A stretch of DNA of 64,000 bases from Sulfuritalea sp. (GCA_016708585.1 JADJFK010000006.1:248001-312000), one strand, 5' to 3'; numbered from the stretch's first letter, positions 26,301 to 35,639 are shown. Numbers and translations are program-made. Notes: generated by a model not told the origin, from the sequence alone.

Positions 26301-26852
26301 ATGGCCCTCAAATCCACCATCTTCAAGGCGGAACTCCAGATTGCCGACCTGGACCGCAATTACTACCAGAACCATGCCCTGACCGTTGCCCGCCATCCGT
26401 CGGAAACCGACGAGCGCATGATGGTCCGGGTGCTGGCATTCGCCATGTACGCCGACTCCGCCCTGGCCTTCGGCAAGGGCCTGTCCGCGGAAGACGAACC
26501 CGACCTGTGGCGCAAGGACCTCACCGGCGCCATCGAACTCTGGATCGAAGTCGGCCTGCCCGACGAAAAGCGCATCCGCCGCGCCTGCGGCCGCGCCCGC
26601 CAGGTCGTCGTCCTGAGCTACGGCGGCCGCGTCGCCGACATGTGGTGGCAGCAGAACCAGGCAGCGCTGAAACGGCAGGACAATCTCGCGGTCATCAACC
26701 TGTCGCCAGAGGATTCCCGCGCCCTGGCGGCCCTCGCCGCGCGCGGCATGCAGTTGCAATGCACCTTGCAGGACGGCGAAGCCTGGCTGATCGTCGACGG
26801 CGAAAACACCCGCATCGCGCCGGAAACCAGGCTGGCGCCAACAGTGCCCTGA
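26301..26852 (+). CDS. yaeQ: YaeQ-family protein
   Basis: 183 residues, MALKSTIFKAELQIADLDRNYY..., with the conserved TVARHPSETDERMMVRVLAFA, LWIEVGLPDEKRIRRACGRA and the D-x-W blocks. YaeQ has a PD-(D/E)XK-like fold; its cellular role is not settled. It stands alone between divergent and convergent neighbours. Confidence 0.93.
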   Translation: MALKSTIFKAELQIADLDRNYYQNHALTVARHPSETDERMMVRVLAFAMYADSALAFGKGLSAEDEPDLWRKDLTGAIELWIEVGLPDEKRIRRACGRARQVVVLSYGGRVADMWWQQNQAALKRQDNLAVINLSPEDSRALAALAARGMQLQCTLQDGEAWLIVDGENTRIAPETRLAPTVP

Positions 26853-26870
26853 GGCCGGCCCGGCCCGACC

Positions 26871-27764
26871 TCAGTCCGGATCCCGTCCGGCGATCTTCGC
26901 AGCCGCGGTGCGCAGCAACACGGCATCGTCCTCGGCACCCCAGCCGCGCTCCAGGGTTTCCGCAAACAGCGCCAGCGCGCGCTCGCCGAAGCTCGCGTCA
27001 CAGCCGGCAGCCGCCGCCATCGCCAATCCCAGCCCGACGTCCTTGTGCAGGATGCGGGCGTGGGCGCGCGGCGCGAAGTCGCCGGCAAAGGCGCGCGGCA
27101 GTCGATCGGCGACGATCCAGCTCTGCCCGGAACTGGCGCCGATCACCGCCAGCATCAGTTCGGGGTCGAGGCCGAGGTGCCGGCCCATGGCCAACACCTC
27201 GGCGCCCGCGGCGAGGTTGATCCCGGCCAGCAGGTTGTTCACCAGTTTCATGCGCGCGCCGTCGCCCGGCCGCGCGGAAATCCGGAACCGCCTGTCGGCC
27301 AGCGCCGCCAGCACCGGCTCGGCACGCGCCAGCACGGCCTCCGCGCCGGCCAGCATCAGCGAGAGCTGCCCCTGCTCGGCACGCAGCGGCCCGCCCGAGA
27401 CCGGCGCATCCAGCACCGCCGCGCCGGTGGCCTCGATTCGCGTCGCAAGCCGCTCGGCATCTTCCGGGGCGATGGTGCTGCACAGGGCGACCACCGTATC
27501 CGGCCGCCAGCCGGCGGCGGCGGGTTCTGCTTCGCGGAACAGGGCATCCTCGATTTCGCCGGCATCGACCACCACGACCAGGATCATTTCGCATTGCGCC
27601 GCAAGATCGCGGGCGCTGGTCGCCAGCCGCGCGCCGGCCGCGAGCGCCGCCGCTTCCGCCGCGGGCCGCAGGTCGCGCGCGACGACCTCGAAACCGGCGC
27701 GAATCAGGGCCCTGGCCATCGGCAGGCCCATGTTGCCGACACCGATCACGCCTATGGTTTTCAT
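26871..27764 (-). CDS. 3-hydroxyisobutyrate dehydrogenase-family oxidoreductase
   Basis: 297 residues. The N-terminal NAD(P) fold has GVIGVGNMGLPMARAL (about residues 5-20), followed by DAPVSGGPLRAEQGQLSLMLAG (substrate loop) and KLVNNLLAGINLAAGAEVLAMG with the catalytic Lys. Members reduce or oxidise 2-hydroxymethyl acids such as tartronate semialdehyde or 3-hydroxyisobutyrate; the substrate is not decided here. The ATG at 27764 overlaps the stop of the upstream gene. Confidence 0.88.
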   Translation of the reverse strand: MKTIGVIGVGNMGLPMARALIRAGFEVVARDLRPAAEAAALAAGARLATSARDLAAQCEMILVVVVDAGEIEDALFREAEPAAAGWRPDTVVALCSTIAPEDAERLATRIEATGAAVLDAPVSGGPLRAEQGQLSLMLAGAEAVLARAEPVLAALADRRFRISARPGDGARMKLVNNLLAGINLAAGAEVLAMGRHLGLDPELMLAVIGASSGQSWIVADRLPRAFAGDFAPRAHARILHKDVGLGLAMAAAAGCDASFGERALALFAETLERGWGAEDDAVLLRTAAAKIAGRDPD

Positions 27765-28246
27765 CGGCTGCCGCCGTATTGCGGCAGTACCTGCAGCGCC
27801 GCCGCCACGTCGCCCTGCACCAGCGGCAGCGGCACCGCCAGCATCAGGTTCAGCGGCAAGCCGAAATCCTCGACGGCGTGGCCGGCCGCATCGCGCCAGC
27901 GCCCGTCGGCGCCCGGCCCGATGGCGCGCAGGCGCTCGCGCAATGGCCGCAGGTCGTCGGCATAGCCGATCACGGTCTTGCCCAGCGCCAGCGCGTAGCC
28001 GATTTCGACGCAGGTGCCCGAATCCGGCTCGTCGCCGCGGAACGGATTGAGGTTGGCCAGCACCGCGTCGGCCGCGGCGATGCGCTGCAGGTTGCTGCGG
28101 TAGATGGCGGCCGCCGTTGCCGGGATGTCGTCGTCCTGGGGGATCAGGGCCTCGTGCCCGGCGGTATGGCACAGTTCGCGCACCCGGCCGGCCCAGGACG
28201 CGGCATCGGGACGGAACACGTCCGGCCCGGCCAGATAGAGCTTCAC
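27761..28246 (-). CDS. Nucleoside 2-deoxyribosyltransferase-family protein
   Basis: 161 residues, MKLYLAGPDVFRPDA, with ADAVLANLNPFRGDEPDSGTCVEIGYALALGKTVIGY. This carries the family's substrate-binding Asp and the Glu nucleophile region (GTCVEIGYA). Such enzymes exchange bases on deoxynucleosides or hydrolyse deoxynucleotides; which reaction applies here is unknown. It overlaps the dehydrogenase gene by four bases. Confidence 0.85.
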   Translation of the reverse strand: MKLYLAGPDVFRPDAASWAGRVRELCHTAGHEALIPQDDDIPATAAAIYRSNLQRIAAADAVLANLNPFRGDEPDSGTCVEIGYALALGKTVIGYADDLRPLRERLRAIGPGADGRWRDAAGHAVEDFGLPLNLMLAVPLPLVQGDVAAALQVLPQYGGSR

Positions 28247-28306
28247 GCGCCGCCCCTCATGCCATTCGTCGCAGGAACCGGCGGCCGCGGTTCGCCGGCT
28301 TCCGCT

Positions 28307-28759
28307 TCAAAGTTCCTCCTGGCCGAGCATGATCAGTTCGTAGATGGCCTTGGGCGTGCCCGGCAATTGCGCGATGTGGATCGCGGTCATGCCGTCGAGC
28401 CGGGCAATCCCGATGTCGGCGCCGACCGCCAGCAGCAGTTCGACCGGGGCGGCATGGCCATGGAGGATCGCCGTGATCAGTGCCGTGTTGCCGTCCTGGT
28501 CCTGGGCATCGACGTCGCAACCGGCACTGACCAGCGTCGCCGCGATGCTTTCATGGCCGCCCGCGGCGGCGGCGTGCAGCGGCCGCTCCCTGTTCGGGCC
28601 GAGCACTTCGACATTGGTCCCGGCCTCGCACATCACCCGCACCGCCGCGACGCAACCGAGTTTGGCCGCGACGTAGAGCGGCGGACCGTCGCGCGCCAGC
28701 ATCGCCTCGGTGAGGCTGATATTCACCCAGTCGGCGGGTGTCAGTTCGGGTGAGGGCAT
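28307..28759 (-). CDS. Ankyrin-repeat protein
   Basis: 150 residues made of about four ankyrin repeats: DGPPLYVAAKLGCVAAVRVM, NRERPLHAAAAGGHESIAATLVSAG, DGNTALITAILHGHAAPVELLLAVGAD and DGMTAIHIAQLPGTPKAIYELIM. No signal or catalytic domain is seen, so it is probably a cytoplasmic binding protein. It lies 3 bases downstream of the dienelactone hydrolase gene. Confidence 0.88.
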   Translation of the reverse strand: MPSPELTPADWVNISLTEAMLARDGPPLYVAAKLGCVAAVRVMCEAGTNVEVLGPNRERPLHAAAAGGHESIAATLVSAGCDVDAQDQDGNTALITAILHGHAAPVELLLAVGADIGIARLDGMTAIHIAQLPGTPKAIYELIMLGQEEL

Positions 28760-28762
28760 GGA

Positions 28763-29446
28763 TCAGCCCAGAGTCCCGCCCAGAAACGCCAGCGTGCGAC
28801 TCCAGGCCTGGTTGGCGCAGGCGGCATCGTAGACCTCGCCGCGGCGTTCGTTGAAGAAGGCATGATCGGCCTGGTAGCGATACAAATCCGGCATCGCACC
28901 CTTGGCGCGCATCGCGGCTTCGAGCGCGTCGACCGCAGCCGGCGTACACCAGTCGTCCTTGCTGGCGAAATGACCCTGGAAGGGAATCCGGATGTTGGCC
29001 GGGTCGGCGAACTCCTTCGGCGGAATGCCGTAGAAGCACACGCCGGCGGCCAGATTCGGCACATGCACGGCGGCGGCGATGGTCAGCGCGCCGCCCATGC
29101 AAAAGCCCATCACGGCGACCTTGCCGCAACCACTCTCACCCATTGCGCGCAGGTGATCCACCGCGCCGCGAATGTCCTGGTGCGTGGCGCCGGGAAAATC
29201 CAGGCCGTTCATCAGGTGGCTGGCCTCGTCGGGCTGTTGCGTGACGCGGCCCTTGAACAGGTCGGGCGCCAGGGCATTGAATCCGGCGCGGGCGAAGCGG
29301 TCGGCGACACCGCAGATCTGGTCGTTGAGCCCCCACCATTCCTGGATCACCACCACGCCGGGACGACCCTGCCCGGCCGTCGCGAGATAGCCGCGGCAAG
29401 CGCTGCCGTCGGGCCGGCTGAAATCGATCATGTGTCCCACGTCCAT
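28763..29446 (-). CDS. Dienelactone hydrolase-family protein
   Basis: 227 residues of alpha/beta hydrolase type. The nucleophile Cys is in VMGFCMGGAL (about residue 115), with VIQEWWGLND (oxyanion and Glu), Asp in FASKDDWCTP and His in YQADHAFFNERR. The Cys-Asp-His set is that of dienelactone hydrolases, which open 4-carboxymethylene-butenolides, but many relatives have other ester substrates. It is the first gene of the operon leading to the dehydrogenase and is divergent from dapC. Confidence 0.9.
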   Translation of the reverse strand: MDVGHMIDFSRPDGSACRGYLATAGQGRPGVVVIQEWWGLNDQICGVADRFARAGFNALAPDLFKGRVTQQPDEASHLMNGLDFPGATHQDIRGAVDHLRAMGESGCGKVAVMGFCMGGALTIAAAVHVPNLAAGVCFYGIPPKEFADPANIRIPFQGHFASKDDWCTPAAVDALEAAMRAKGAMPDLYRYQADHAFFNERRGEVYDAACANQAWSRTLAFLGGTLG

Positions 29447-29526
29447 CTCCTCGTTTGCGGCAAAGCATGCAATTTACCGGAAATCGGCGGCCGTCGACGC
29501 GCGGCTTTCTCCCCGGGTCCCTCTCG

Positions 29527-29532
29527 TATAAT
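29527..29532 (+). promoter_or_regulatory. Probable -10 box of dapC
   Basis: A perfect TATAAT lies 30 bases before the dapC GTG start, in a 115-base gap between divergent genes. No good -35 box is apparent. Confidence 0.45.
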
Positions 29533-29561
29533 GCAGCCCATTCCTCGCCGACCAATCCGCC

Positions 29562-30755
29562 GTGAATCCCGACCTCGCCCGCCTGCAGCCCTACCCCTTC
29601 GAAAAGCTGCGCCACCTGTTCGCCGGCGTGTCGCCGGCGCCGACTTTTCGCGAAATCAAGCTGTCGATCGGCGAGCCGCAGCATCCGACGCCGCCCTTCA
29701 TCCAGCGTGCGCTGGCCGACAACCTGGCCGGACTGGCCAACTATCCGACCACGCAGGGTTCGGATGCGCTGCGCCAGGCCATCGCCGCGTGGATCGCCCG
29801 CCGCTACGGCGTGCCGCTGCCCGACTTCATGACCCAGGTGGTACCGGTGAATGGCTCGCGCGAAGCCCTGTTCGCCTTCGCCCAGGCCGTCATCAATCGT
29901 GCCGGCGGCACGGCAAACGTGGTCTGCCCCAATCCCTTCTACCAGATCTACGAAGGCGCCGCCCTGCTCGCGGGGGCGCAACCGGTATTCCTCAATACCG
30001 TGCCGCACGACGACTTCGAACTGGACTGGAGCGCGCTGCCCGAGAGCACCTGGCGCGACGTGCAACTGGTGTATGTCTGTTCGCCGGGCAATCCGACCGG
30101 CAAGGTCATGGACCTCGCGGCATGGAAGTCCCTGTTCGAGCTTTCCGACCGCCACGGCTTCGTCATCGCTTCGGACGAGTGCTACTCGGAGATCTATTTC
30201 GACGAAACGCAGCCGCCGCTGGGCGGCCTTGCCGCCGCCGCGCAACTGGGCCGCCACGAGTACCGCAACCTGGTCGCCTTCTCCAGCCTGTCGAAGCGCT
30301 CCAACGTACCGGGCCTGCGCTCCGGCTTCGTTGCCGGCGATGCGGCGATCCTCAAGAAATTCCTGCTCTACCGCACTTACCACGGCAGCGCCATGAATCC
30401 CGCGGTGCAGGCGGCCAGCATCGCGGCCTGGGGCGACGAGGCCCACGTGCGCGACAACCGCCGCATGTACGCCGAAAAATTCCACGAGGTGACGCCGCTG
30501 GTCGCCCATCACCTCGATTGCCGGATTCCCGACGCCGGCTTCTACCTCTGGGCCAGGACCCCGATCGCCGACACCGACTTCGCCCGCGAACTGCTGCGGC
30601 AGAAGAACGTCGTGGTGCTGCCGGGCAGCTATCTGGCGCGCGAGGCCGCAGGCATCAATCCGGGCGCGAACTTCATCCGCATCGCGCTGGTGGCCAGCCA
30701 CGAGGAATGCCTCGACGCCGCGCGGCGGATCAACGATTTTTGTCTGTCCTTGTAA
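29562..30755 (+). CDS. dapC: N-succinyldiaminopimelate aminotransferase
   Basis: 397 residues, fold-type I PLP enzyme. The start is a GTG at 29562 giving MNPDLARLQPYPFEKL, the family's usual beginning. Motifs: LSIGEPQHPTP, NPFYQIYEGAA, CSPGNPTGKVM, ASDECYSEIYFDE and SLSKRSNVPGLRSG with the PLP Lys. It makes N-succinyl-diaminopimelate in the lysine and peptidoglycan pathway, with dapD and dapE nearby on the same strand. FAGVSPAPTFREIKLSIGEP contains an in-frame repeat copy just before the first conserved motif. Confidence 0.95.
   Translation: MNPDLARLQPYPFEKLRHLFAGVSPAPTFREIKLSIGEPQHPTPPFIQRALADNLAGLANYPTTQGSDALRQAIAAWIARRYGVPLPDFMTQVVPVNGSREALFAFAQAVINRAGGTANVVCPNPFYQIYEGAALLAGAQPVFLNTVPHDDFELDWSALPESTWRDVQLVYVCSPGNPTGKVMDLAAWKSLFELSDRHGFVIASDECYSEIYFDETQPPLGGLAAAAQLGRHEYRNLVAFSSLSKRSNVPGLRSGFVAGDAAILKKFLLYRTYHGSAMNPAVQAASIAAWGDEAHVRDNRRMYAEKFHEVTPLVAHHLDCRIPDAGFYLWARTPIADTDFARELLRQKNVVVLPGSYLAREAAGINPGANFIRIALVASHEECLDAARRINDFCLSL
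29625..29648 (+). repeat. Short dispersed repeat, copy 8 (inside dapC)
   Basis: 22 of 24 bases match the consensus; in frame it gives GVSPAPTF in the short linker before LSIGEP. Confidence 0.6.
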
Positions 30756-30835
30756 CGCCCATGGCTTCGAAAGCCACTCCCGTTGCTCTTCTCATGCGCG
30801 GCCCATCCTGTCGTTTCACGTTAAGAAAGACCGCA

Positions 30836-31654
30836 ATGAACGAACTCCAGCAGATCATCGAAGAGGCCTGGGAAGACCGCGCCAACCTCAGCCCCGGCAT
30901 CGCCCCGGCGCGTTTCGGCGATGCCGTGGCGCATGTGCTGGGCGAACTCGACGCGGGCACCCTGCGCGTCGCCGAGAAGATAGCCGGCGAATGGACCACG
31001 CACCAATGGATCAAGAAGGCCGTGTTGCTGTCCTTCCGCCTCGAAAACAACGCGCTGATGGATGGCGGCCCGATGCGCTATTTCGACAAGGTGCCGAACA
31101 AGTTCGCCAACTACGACACCTACAACTTCGAGAAGGGCGGCTTCCGCGTCGTGCCACCGGCCGTGGCGCGGCGCGGCAGCTTCATCGGCAAGAACGTGGT
31201 GCTGATGCCCAGCTTCGTGAACATCGGCGCCTATGTCGATGAGGGCACCATGGTCGACGCCTGGGCCACCGTCGGCTCCTGCGCCCAGATCGGCAAGAAC
31301 GTGCACCTGTCGGGCGGCGTCGGCATCGGCGGCGTGCTGGAACCGCTGCAGGCCAACCCGACCATCATCGGCGACAACTGCTTCGTCGGCGCCCGCTCGG
31401 AAGTGGTCGAGGGCGTCATCGTCGAGGACAACTGCGTGATCTCGATGGGCGTGTATATCGGCCAGAGCACCAAGATCTACGACCGCGCCACGGGCGAAGT
31501 CATGTATGGTCGCATTCCGGAAGGCTCGGTGGTGGTCAGCGGCAACCTGCCCTCGGCCGACGGCAAGTACAGCCTGTATTGCGCCGTCATCGTCAAGCGC
31601 GTCGATGCGCAGACGCGGGCCAAGACCGGCATCAACGAACTGCTGCGCGACTGA
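30836..31654 (+). CDS. dapD: Tetrahydrodipicolinate N-succinyltransferase
   Basis: 272 residues. An N-terminal helical domain (MNELQQIIEEAWEDRANL) is followed by left-handed parallel beta-helix hexapeptides (IGKNVVLMPSFVNIGAYVDEG, VGSCAQIGKNVHLSGGVGIGG, IIGDNCFVGARSEVVEGVIVEDN). It transfers succinate from succinyl-CoA to tetrahydrodipicolinate, the step before dapC. Length and ending (KTGINELLRD) are normal. Confidence 0.97.
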   Translation: MNELQQIIEEAWEDRANLSPGIAPARFGDAVAHVLGELDAGTLRVAEKIAGEWTTHQWIKKAVLLSFRLENNALMDGGPMRYFDKVPNKFANYDTYNFEKGGFRVVPPAVARRGSFIGKNVVLMPSFVNIGAYVDEGTMVDAWATVGSCAQIGKNVHLSGGVGIGGVLEPLQANPTIIGDNCFVGARSEVVEGVIVEDNCVISMGVYIGQSTKIYDRATGEVMYGRIPEGSVVVSGNLPSADGKYSLYCAVIVKRVDAQTRAKTGINELLRD

Positions 31655-31685
31655 GTCACAGGGACGGAAGGCAAAGGAGAAACGC

Positions 31686-32870
31686 ATGGGTACGATGCAG
31701 CGGCTGTTCCAGTTGATGGCGGAAAAAAAGGCGTCGGACCTGTTTCTCTCGGTCGGCGCCCCGATCACCATCAAGATGCTCGGCAATTCGGTGCCGATCA
31801 ATCCGGCCATCCTCGATGCGGCGACGGTGCGCACCCTCCTCGCCGAAGTCCTCAGCGAGGACCAGTTGGCCGAGTTCAATAGCGAGAAGGAACTGCAGAC
31901 GCGGGTGGTCGCGCCCGACGTCGGCGTTTTCCGGCTCTCCTGCTTCTTCCAGCGCGGCACGCCGGCCCTGGTGGCGCGCTACATCCCGGTCGACATCCCG
32001 AAATTCGAGACCCTCGGCCTGCCGCCGGTGCTGAAGGACGTGATCATGGAAAAGCGCGGCCTGATCCTGATGGTCGGCGCCACCGGTTCCGGCAAATCGA
32101 CCACGCTGACCTCGATGATCGATCACCGCAACGAGCATGCCTCGGGCCACATCCTGACGCTGGAAGACCCGCTCGAGTTCCTCTTCAAGAACAAGAAGTC
32201 CATCGTCAACCAGCGCGAGGTCGGCACCGACACCAAGGCCTACCAGATCGCCCTGAAGAACGCCCTGCGCCAGGCGCCGGATGTGATCTTCATCGGCGAG
32301 ATCCGCGACAAGGACACCATGAGCCAGGCCATCGCCTACGCCCAGTCCGGCCACCTGTGCCTGGCAACGCTGCACGCCAACAACAGCTACCACGCCATGA
32401 GCCGCATCATCAGCTTCTATCCGCTGGAGAACCGCCCGTCCCTGCTGGCCGACCTGTCGGTGACGCTGAAGTGCGTGATCTCGCAGCGCCTGTGCAAGAA
32501 GCCCGATGGCGGGCGCGTCCCGGCCATCGAGGTGCTGCTCAATTCGCGCTACATCGCCGAACTGATCGAAAAGGGCGACCTCGGCGAGATCAAGGACGCC
32601 ATGGAGAAAAGCATGGTTCCGGGCAGCCAGACCTTCGAGCAGAGCCTGTTCTCGCTCTACAGCAGCGGCGTCATCACGCTCGACGAGGCGCTCGGCAATG
32701 CGGATTCCGCCAACAACCTGCAGCAGGTGATCAACAACGCGGCGGCCCCTGCCGCGGCCGCCAAACCCGCCGCGGCGGCGGCGGCCAATCCGAACGCCGC
32801 GCCCGACTACACCAAGTCGGTCGCGCCGGGATCCTTCAGCGAATTCAAGCTGAACATGGACCCCGAATGA
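31686..32870 (+). CDS. pilU: PilU-type twitching-motility ATPase
   Basis: 394 residues of the PilT/PilU retraction ATPase family: KASDLFLSVGAPITIK at the start, GATGSGKSTTLTSMI (Walker A), LEDPLEFLFKNKKSIVNQREVG, VIFIGEIRDKDTM (Walker B) and LCLATLHANNSYHAM (His box). The length and the Ala/Pro-rich tail suit PilU rather than PilT. PilT itself is not in the window. The stop overlaps the dapE start (ATGA). Confidence 0.9.
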   Translation: MGTMQRLFQLMAEKKASDLFLSVGAPITIKMLGNSVPINPAILDAATVRTLLAEVLSEDQLAEFNSEKELQTRVVAPDVGVFRLSCFFQRGTPALVARYIPVDIPKFETLGLPPVLKDVIMEKRGLILMVGATGSGKSTTLTSMIDHRNEHASGHILTLEDPLEFLFKNKKSIVNQREVGTDTKAYQIALKNALRQAPDVIFIGEIRDKDTMSQAIAYAQSGHLCLATLHANNSYHAMSRIISFYPLENRPSLLADLSVTLKCVISQRLCKKPDGGRVPAIEVLLNSRYIAELIEKGDLGEIKDAMEKSMVPGSQTFEQSLFSLYSSGVITLDEALGNADSANNLQQVINNAAAPAAAAKPAAAAAANPNAAPDYTKSVAPGSFSEFKLNMDPE

Positions 32871-34038
32871 CGGTTCTGGAAAAAGCCCGGGCGCTGATCG
32901 CGCGCCCCTCGGTCACGCCCGACGACGCCGGCTGCCTCGACCTGATCGCCTCCTGGCTGGTTCCGCTGGGCTTTGCCATCGAGCGCATCGACGCCGGCGG
33001 CGTATCGAATCTCTGGGCGCGGCGCGGCCCCGTCGGCAAACCCGGCGGCAAACTGATCTGCTTCGCCGGCCACACCGACGTGGTGCCCACGGGCCCGCTG
33101 GAACAATGGACCTCGCCGCCCTTCGAACCCACGGTGCGTGACGGCTATCTCTACGGCCGCGGCGCCGCCGACATGAAAAGTTCGATCGCCGCCTGCGTCG
33201 TCGCCATGGAAGGCTGGCAAGTCGCCGTCCCGCCGGTGCCGACTTTTCGCTGGCCATGCTGCTGACCTCCGACGAGGAAGGCGACGCCATCGACGGCACG
33301 GCACGCGTGGTCGAAACGCTCAAGGCGCGCAAACAAACCATCGATTTCTGCATCGTCGGCGAACCGACCTGCGTCGGCCGGCTCGGCGACACCATGAAGA
33401 ACGGCCGCCGCGGTTCGCTCTCGGCAAAGCTCGCGATACGCGGCGTGCAGGGCCATGTCGCCTATCCCCACCTGGTGAAGAACCCGGTGCATCTGGCGGC
33501 GCCGGCGCTGGCCGAACTCGCCGCAACGTCATGGGATGCCGGCAACGAGTATTTCCCGCCGACCAGCTTCCAGATCTCCAACGCCCACGCCGGCACCGGC
33601 GCCGGCAACGTGGTGCCCGGCAGCTTCGTGATCGACTTCAACTTCCGCTTTTCCACCGCCAGCACCGTCGAAGGCCTGCAAGCGCGCGTCCATCAACTGC
33701 TCGACCGCCACGGCCTCGAATACGACATCGCCTGGACGCTGGGCGCCAAACCCTTCCTGACGCCGCGCGGCGAACTCTGCGCGGCGCTGGCCGCCGCCGC
33801 GGCCGACGCAACCGGCATCGCCACCGAACTGTCGACCACCGGCGGCACCTCGGACGGCCGCTTCATCGCCGACATCTGCCCGCAACTGGTCGAGTTCGGC
33901 CCGGTCAATGCCAGCATCCACAAGGTCGACGAGCGCATCGCCGTGGCCGACCTGGAACCGCTGGCGCGCATCTACGAACTCGCTTTCGAGCGCCTGCTTT
34001 TCTCCCGCGCCTCGCCCAATGACAAGAAAGCAAATTGA
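32867..34038 (+). CDS. dapE: Succinyl-diaminopimelate desuccinylase, interrupted by one frameshift
   Basis: Read from the ATG at 32867, the first frame carries AGHTDVVPTGP (zinc ligand) and GRGAADMKSSIAA (bridging Asp), then goes out of frame near 33225-33247 and stops at 33265. From there a second frame carries LLTSDEEGDAIDGT, VGEPTC, RRGSLS, TGAGNVVPGSF and STTGGTSDGRF to 34038. One extra base (for example CCCG for CCG near 33227) would restore a normal 390-residue enzyme reading VARPAGADFSLAMLLTSDE. The break lies inside a copy of the dispersed repeat. dapE is normally essential, so a sequencing error is the first suspicion. Confidence 0.88.
33224..33247 (+). repeat. Short dispersed repeat, copy 9 (at the dapE frameshift)
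   Basis: 20 of 24 bases match the consensus, with the upstream TC. The dapE reading frame is lost within this copy. Confidence 0.6.
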
Positions 34039-34055
34039 TCGCCCCCACCCCCCAA

Positions 34056-34097
34056 CCCCCGCCCGGGCGGGGGTGACTGTCAGCTCGCTGCGCTCGA
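34056..34097. repeat. GC palindrome plus GCTCGCTGCGCTCGA block between dapE and prmB
   Basis: CCCCCGCCCGGGCGGGGG (34056-34073) followed by GCTCGCTGCGCTCGA (34083-34097). The same two parts in reverse order and orientation occur at 19112-19154. It is a dispersed intergenic element and may stop transcripts, though no U-tract is present. Confidence 0.55.
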
Positions 34098-34143
34098 CGG
34101 CAACGGGTCGCTTCGTCCGCCGCTCTGGAGGCCCTTTACGCTC

Positions 34144-35040
34144 ATGATCGATAGCACCACCGACGAACTGCATACCGTGCGCGACTGGCTGCGCTGGGCG
34201 GTCAGCCGCTTCAACGAGGCCGGCCTGTGCTATGGCCACGGCACCGAAAACGCCTGGGACGAAGCGGTCTGGCTGGTGCTGGCCACCCTGCACCTGCCGC
34301 GCGACACGCTCGAGCCCTGGCTCGACGCCCACCTGACCAAGCCGGAACGCCTGGCGCTGCTCGGCAACCTGCAGCAACGCGTGGTGCACCGCCTGCCCAC
34401 CGCCTACCTGGTGCAGGAAGCCTGGCTCGGCGAGTTCCGCTTCTACGTCGACCAGCGCGTCATCGTGCCGCGCTCCTACTTCGCCGAGCTGCTGCAAACC
34501 GGCTTCGCGCCCTGGATCCAGGACCCGGAAGCCGTCGAATCGGCGCTCGACCTGTGCACCGGCTCGGGCTGCCTCGCCATCCTGATGGCCCACGCCTTCC
34601 CCAATGCCGCCGTCGATGCCATCGATATCTCGGCCGATGCGCTGGTGGTGGCCAGCCGCAATATCGCCGATTACCACCTGGAAGATCGCGTCAAGCCGGT
34701 CGAATCCGACCTGTTCGCCGCCGTGCCGGGCAAGCGCTACGACCTCATCGTCTGCAACCCGCCCTACGTCACGGCCGACGCCATGGCCGCGCTGCCCCCG
34801 GAATACCGCCACGAGCCGTCGCTGGCGCTGGCCGCCGGGCCGGACGGCCTCGACGTGGTGCGCCGCATCCTCGCCGCGGCGCACGCCCACCTCAATCCCG
34901 GCGGCGTCATCGCCATCGAGGTCGGCCACAACCAGGACCTCGTCACCGCCGCCTTTCCCGACCTGCCGGCGGTCTGGCTCGACACCGAACACGCCGCAGG
35001 CAAGGTCTTCCTGCTGACGCGCGAAGACCTGCCGGCCTGA
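34144..35040 (+). CDS. prmB: Ribosomal protein uL3 N5-glutamine methyltransferase
   Basis: 298 residues. The PrmB-specific N-terminal domain (YGHGTENAWDEAVWLVLATLHLP) precedes a Rossmann methyltransferase with ALDLCTGSGCLAILMAHAFP (SAM site) and IVCNPPYVTADAM, the NPPY motif that binds the glutamine amide. PrmB methylates a glutamine of L3 during ribosome assembly. Length is normal. Confidence 0.95.
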   Translation: MIDSTTDELHTVRDWLRWAVSRFNEAGLCYGHGTENAWDEAVWLVLATLHLPRDTLEPWLDAHLTKPERLALLGNLQQRVVHRLPTAYLVQEAWLGEFRFYVDQRVIVPRSYFAELLQTGFAPWIQDPEAVESALDLCTGSGCLAILMAHAFPNAAVDAIDISADALVVASRNIADYHLEDRVKPVESDLFAAVPGKRYDLIVCNPPYVTADAMAALPPEYRHEPSLALAAGPDGLDVVRRILAAAHAHLNPGGVIAIEVGHNQDLVTAAFPDLPAVWLDTEHAAGKVFLLTREDLPA

Positions 35041-35091
35041 ACCGGCCGGCGCCAGCCGGACTGGATTTCGCCCCTCGCCCATCCGCGCATC

Positions 35092-35115
35092 GCCGTCCCG
35101 CCGCCGCCGACTTTT
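35092..35115 (+). repeat. Short dispersed repeat, copy 10 (prmB-proQ gap)
   Basis: 20 of 24 bases match the consensus, preceded by ATC. It lies intergenically, 74 bases before the proQ start. Confidence 0.6.
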
Positions 35116-35189
35116 CGGGCTGCGCCGGATATGACGCCGGACCGGGTCTCCGCTAAACTCCGCGCATCGGCTTTCAAGCGCACTCCAGC

Positions 35190-35618
35190 ATGACCTCCAC
35201 ACCGGCAAAACCTTCGTCGCGCAACGCCCTGCTCGATACACTGGTGGCGAACTTCGCCGTGTTTCGCGAATGCCGGCCCCTGGCCCTGGGCATCCACAAG
35301 GCGATCAGCGCAAGAATGCCGGAAGTCGATACCGCTCAACTGCGCCTGGCGCTGCGCATGCATACGGCATCGACGCGCTACCTCAAGGCGCTGCAGTCCG
35401 CCGGTGAGCGCTTCGACCTGGACGCCACGGCGGCGGGCGAGGTAACGACGGAACAGCGCGAGGTCGCCGCCACCACCCTGCGCGAGCGCTTCAAGAAGCA
35501 GGCCGAGCGCAGGAAGGCCGAGGAGCAGGCGAAAAAGGCCGCGCAAGAGGAGCAGGAAGCGCAGCGCAAGCGCCAGGAAAAACTGGCGCAGCTCGCCGCC
35601 CGCTTCAACGCCCGCTGA
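35190..35618 (+). CDS. proQ: ProQ/FinO-domain RNA chaperone
   Basis: 142 residues. The N-terminal about 90 residues are a ProQ/FinO domain (FAVFRECRPLALGIHKAI, LRLALRMHTASTRYLKAL). A charged helix follows (RERFKKQAERRKAEEQAKKAAQEEQEA and on) that may bind RNA or form a coiled coil. Such proteins bind structured small RNAs and mRNA ends. Single gene on the plus strand at the edge of the accessory region. Confidence 0.88.
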   Translation: MTSTPAKPSSRNALLDTLVANFAVFRECRPLALGIHKAISARMPEVDTAQLRLALRMHTASTRYLKALQSAGERFDLDATAAGEVTTEQREVAATTLRERFKKQAERRKAEEQAKKAAQEEQEAQRKRQEKLAQLAARFNAR

Positions 35619-35639
35619 TCGCCGCGACTGCCCCGCGCC

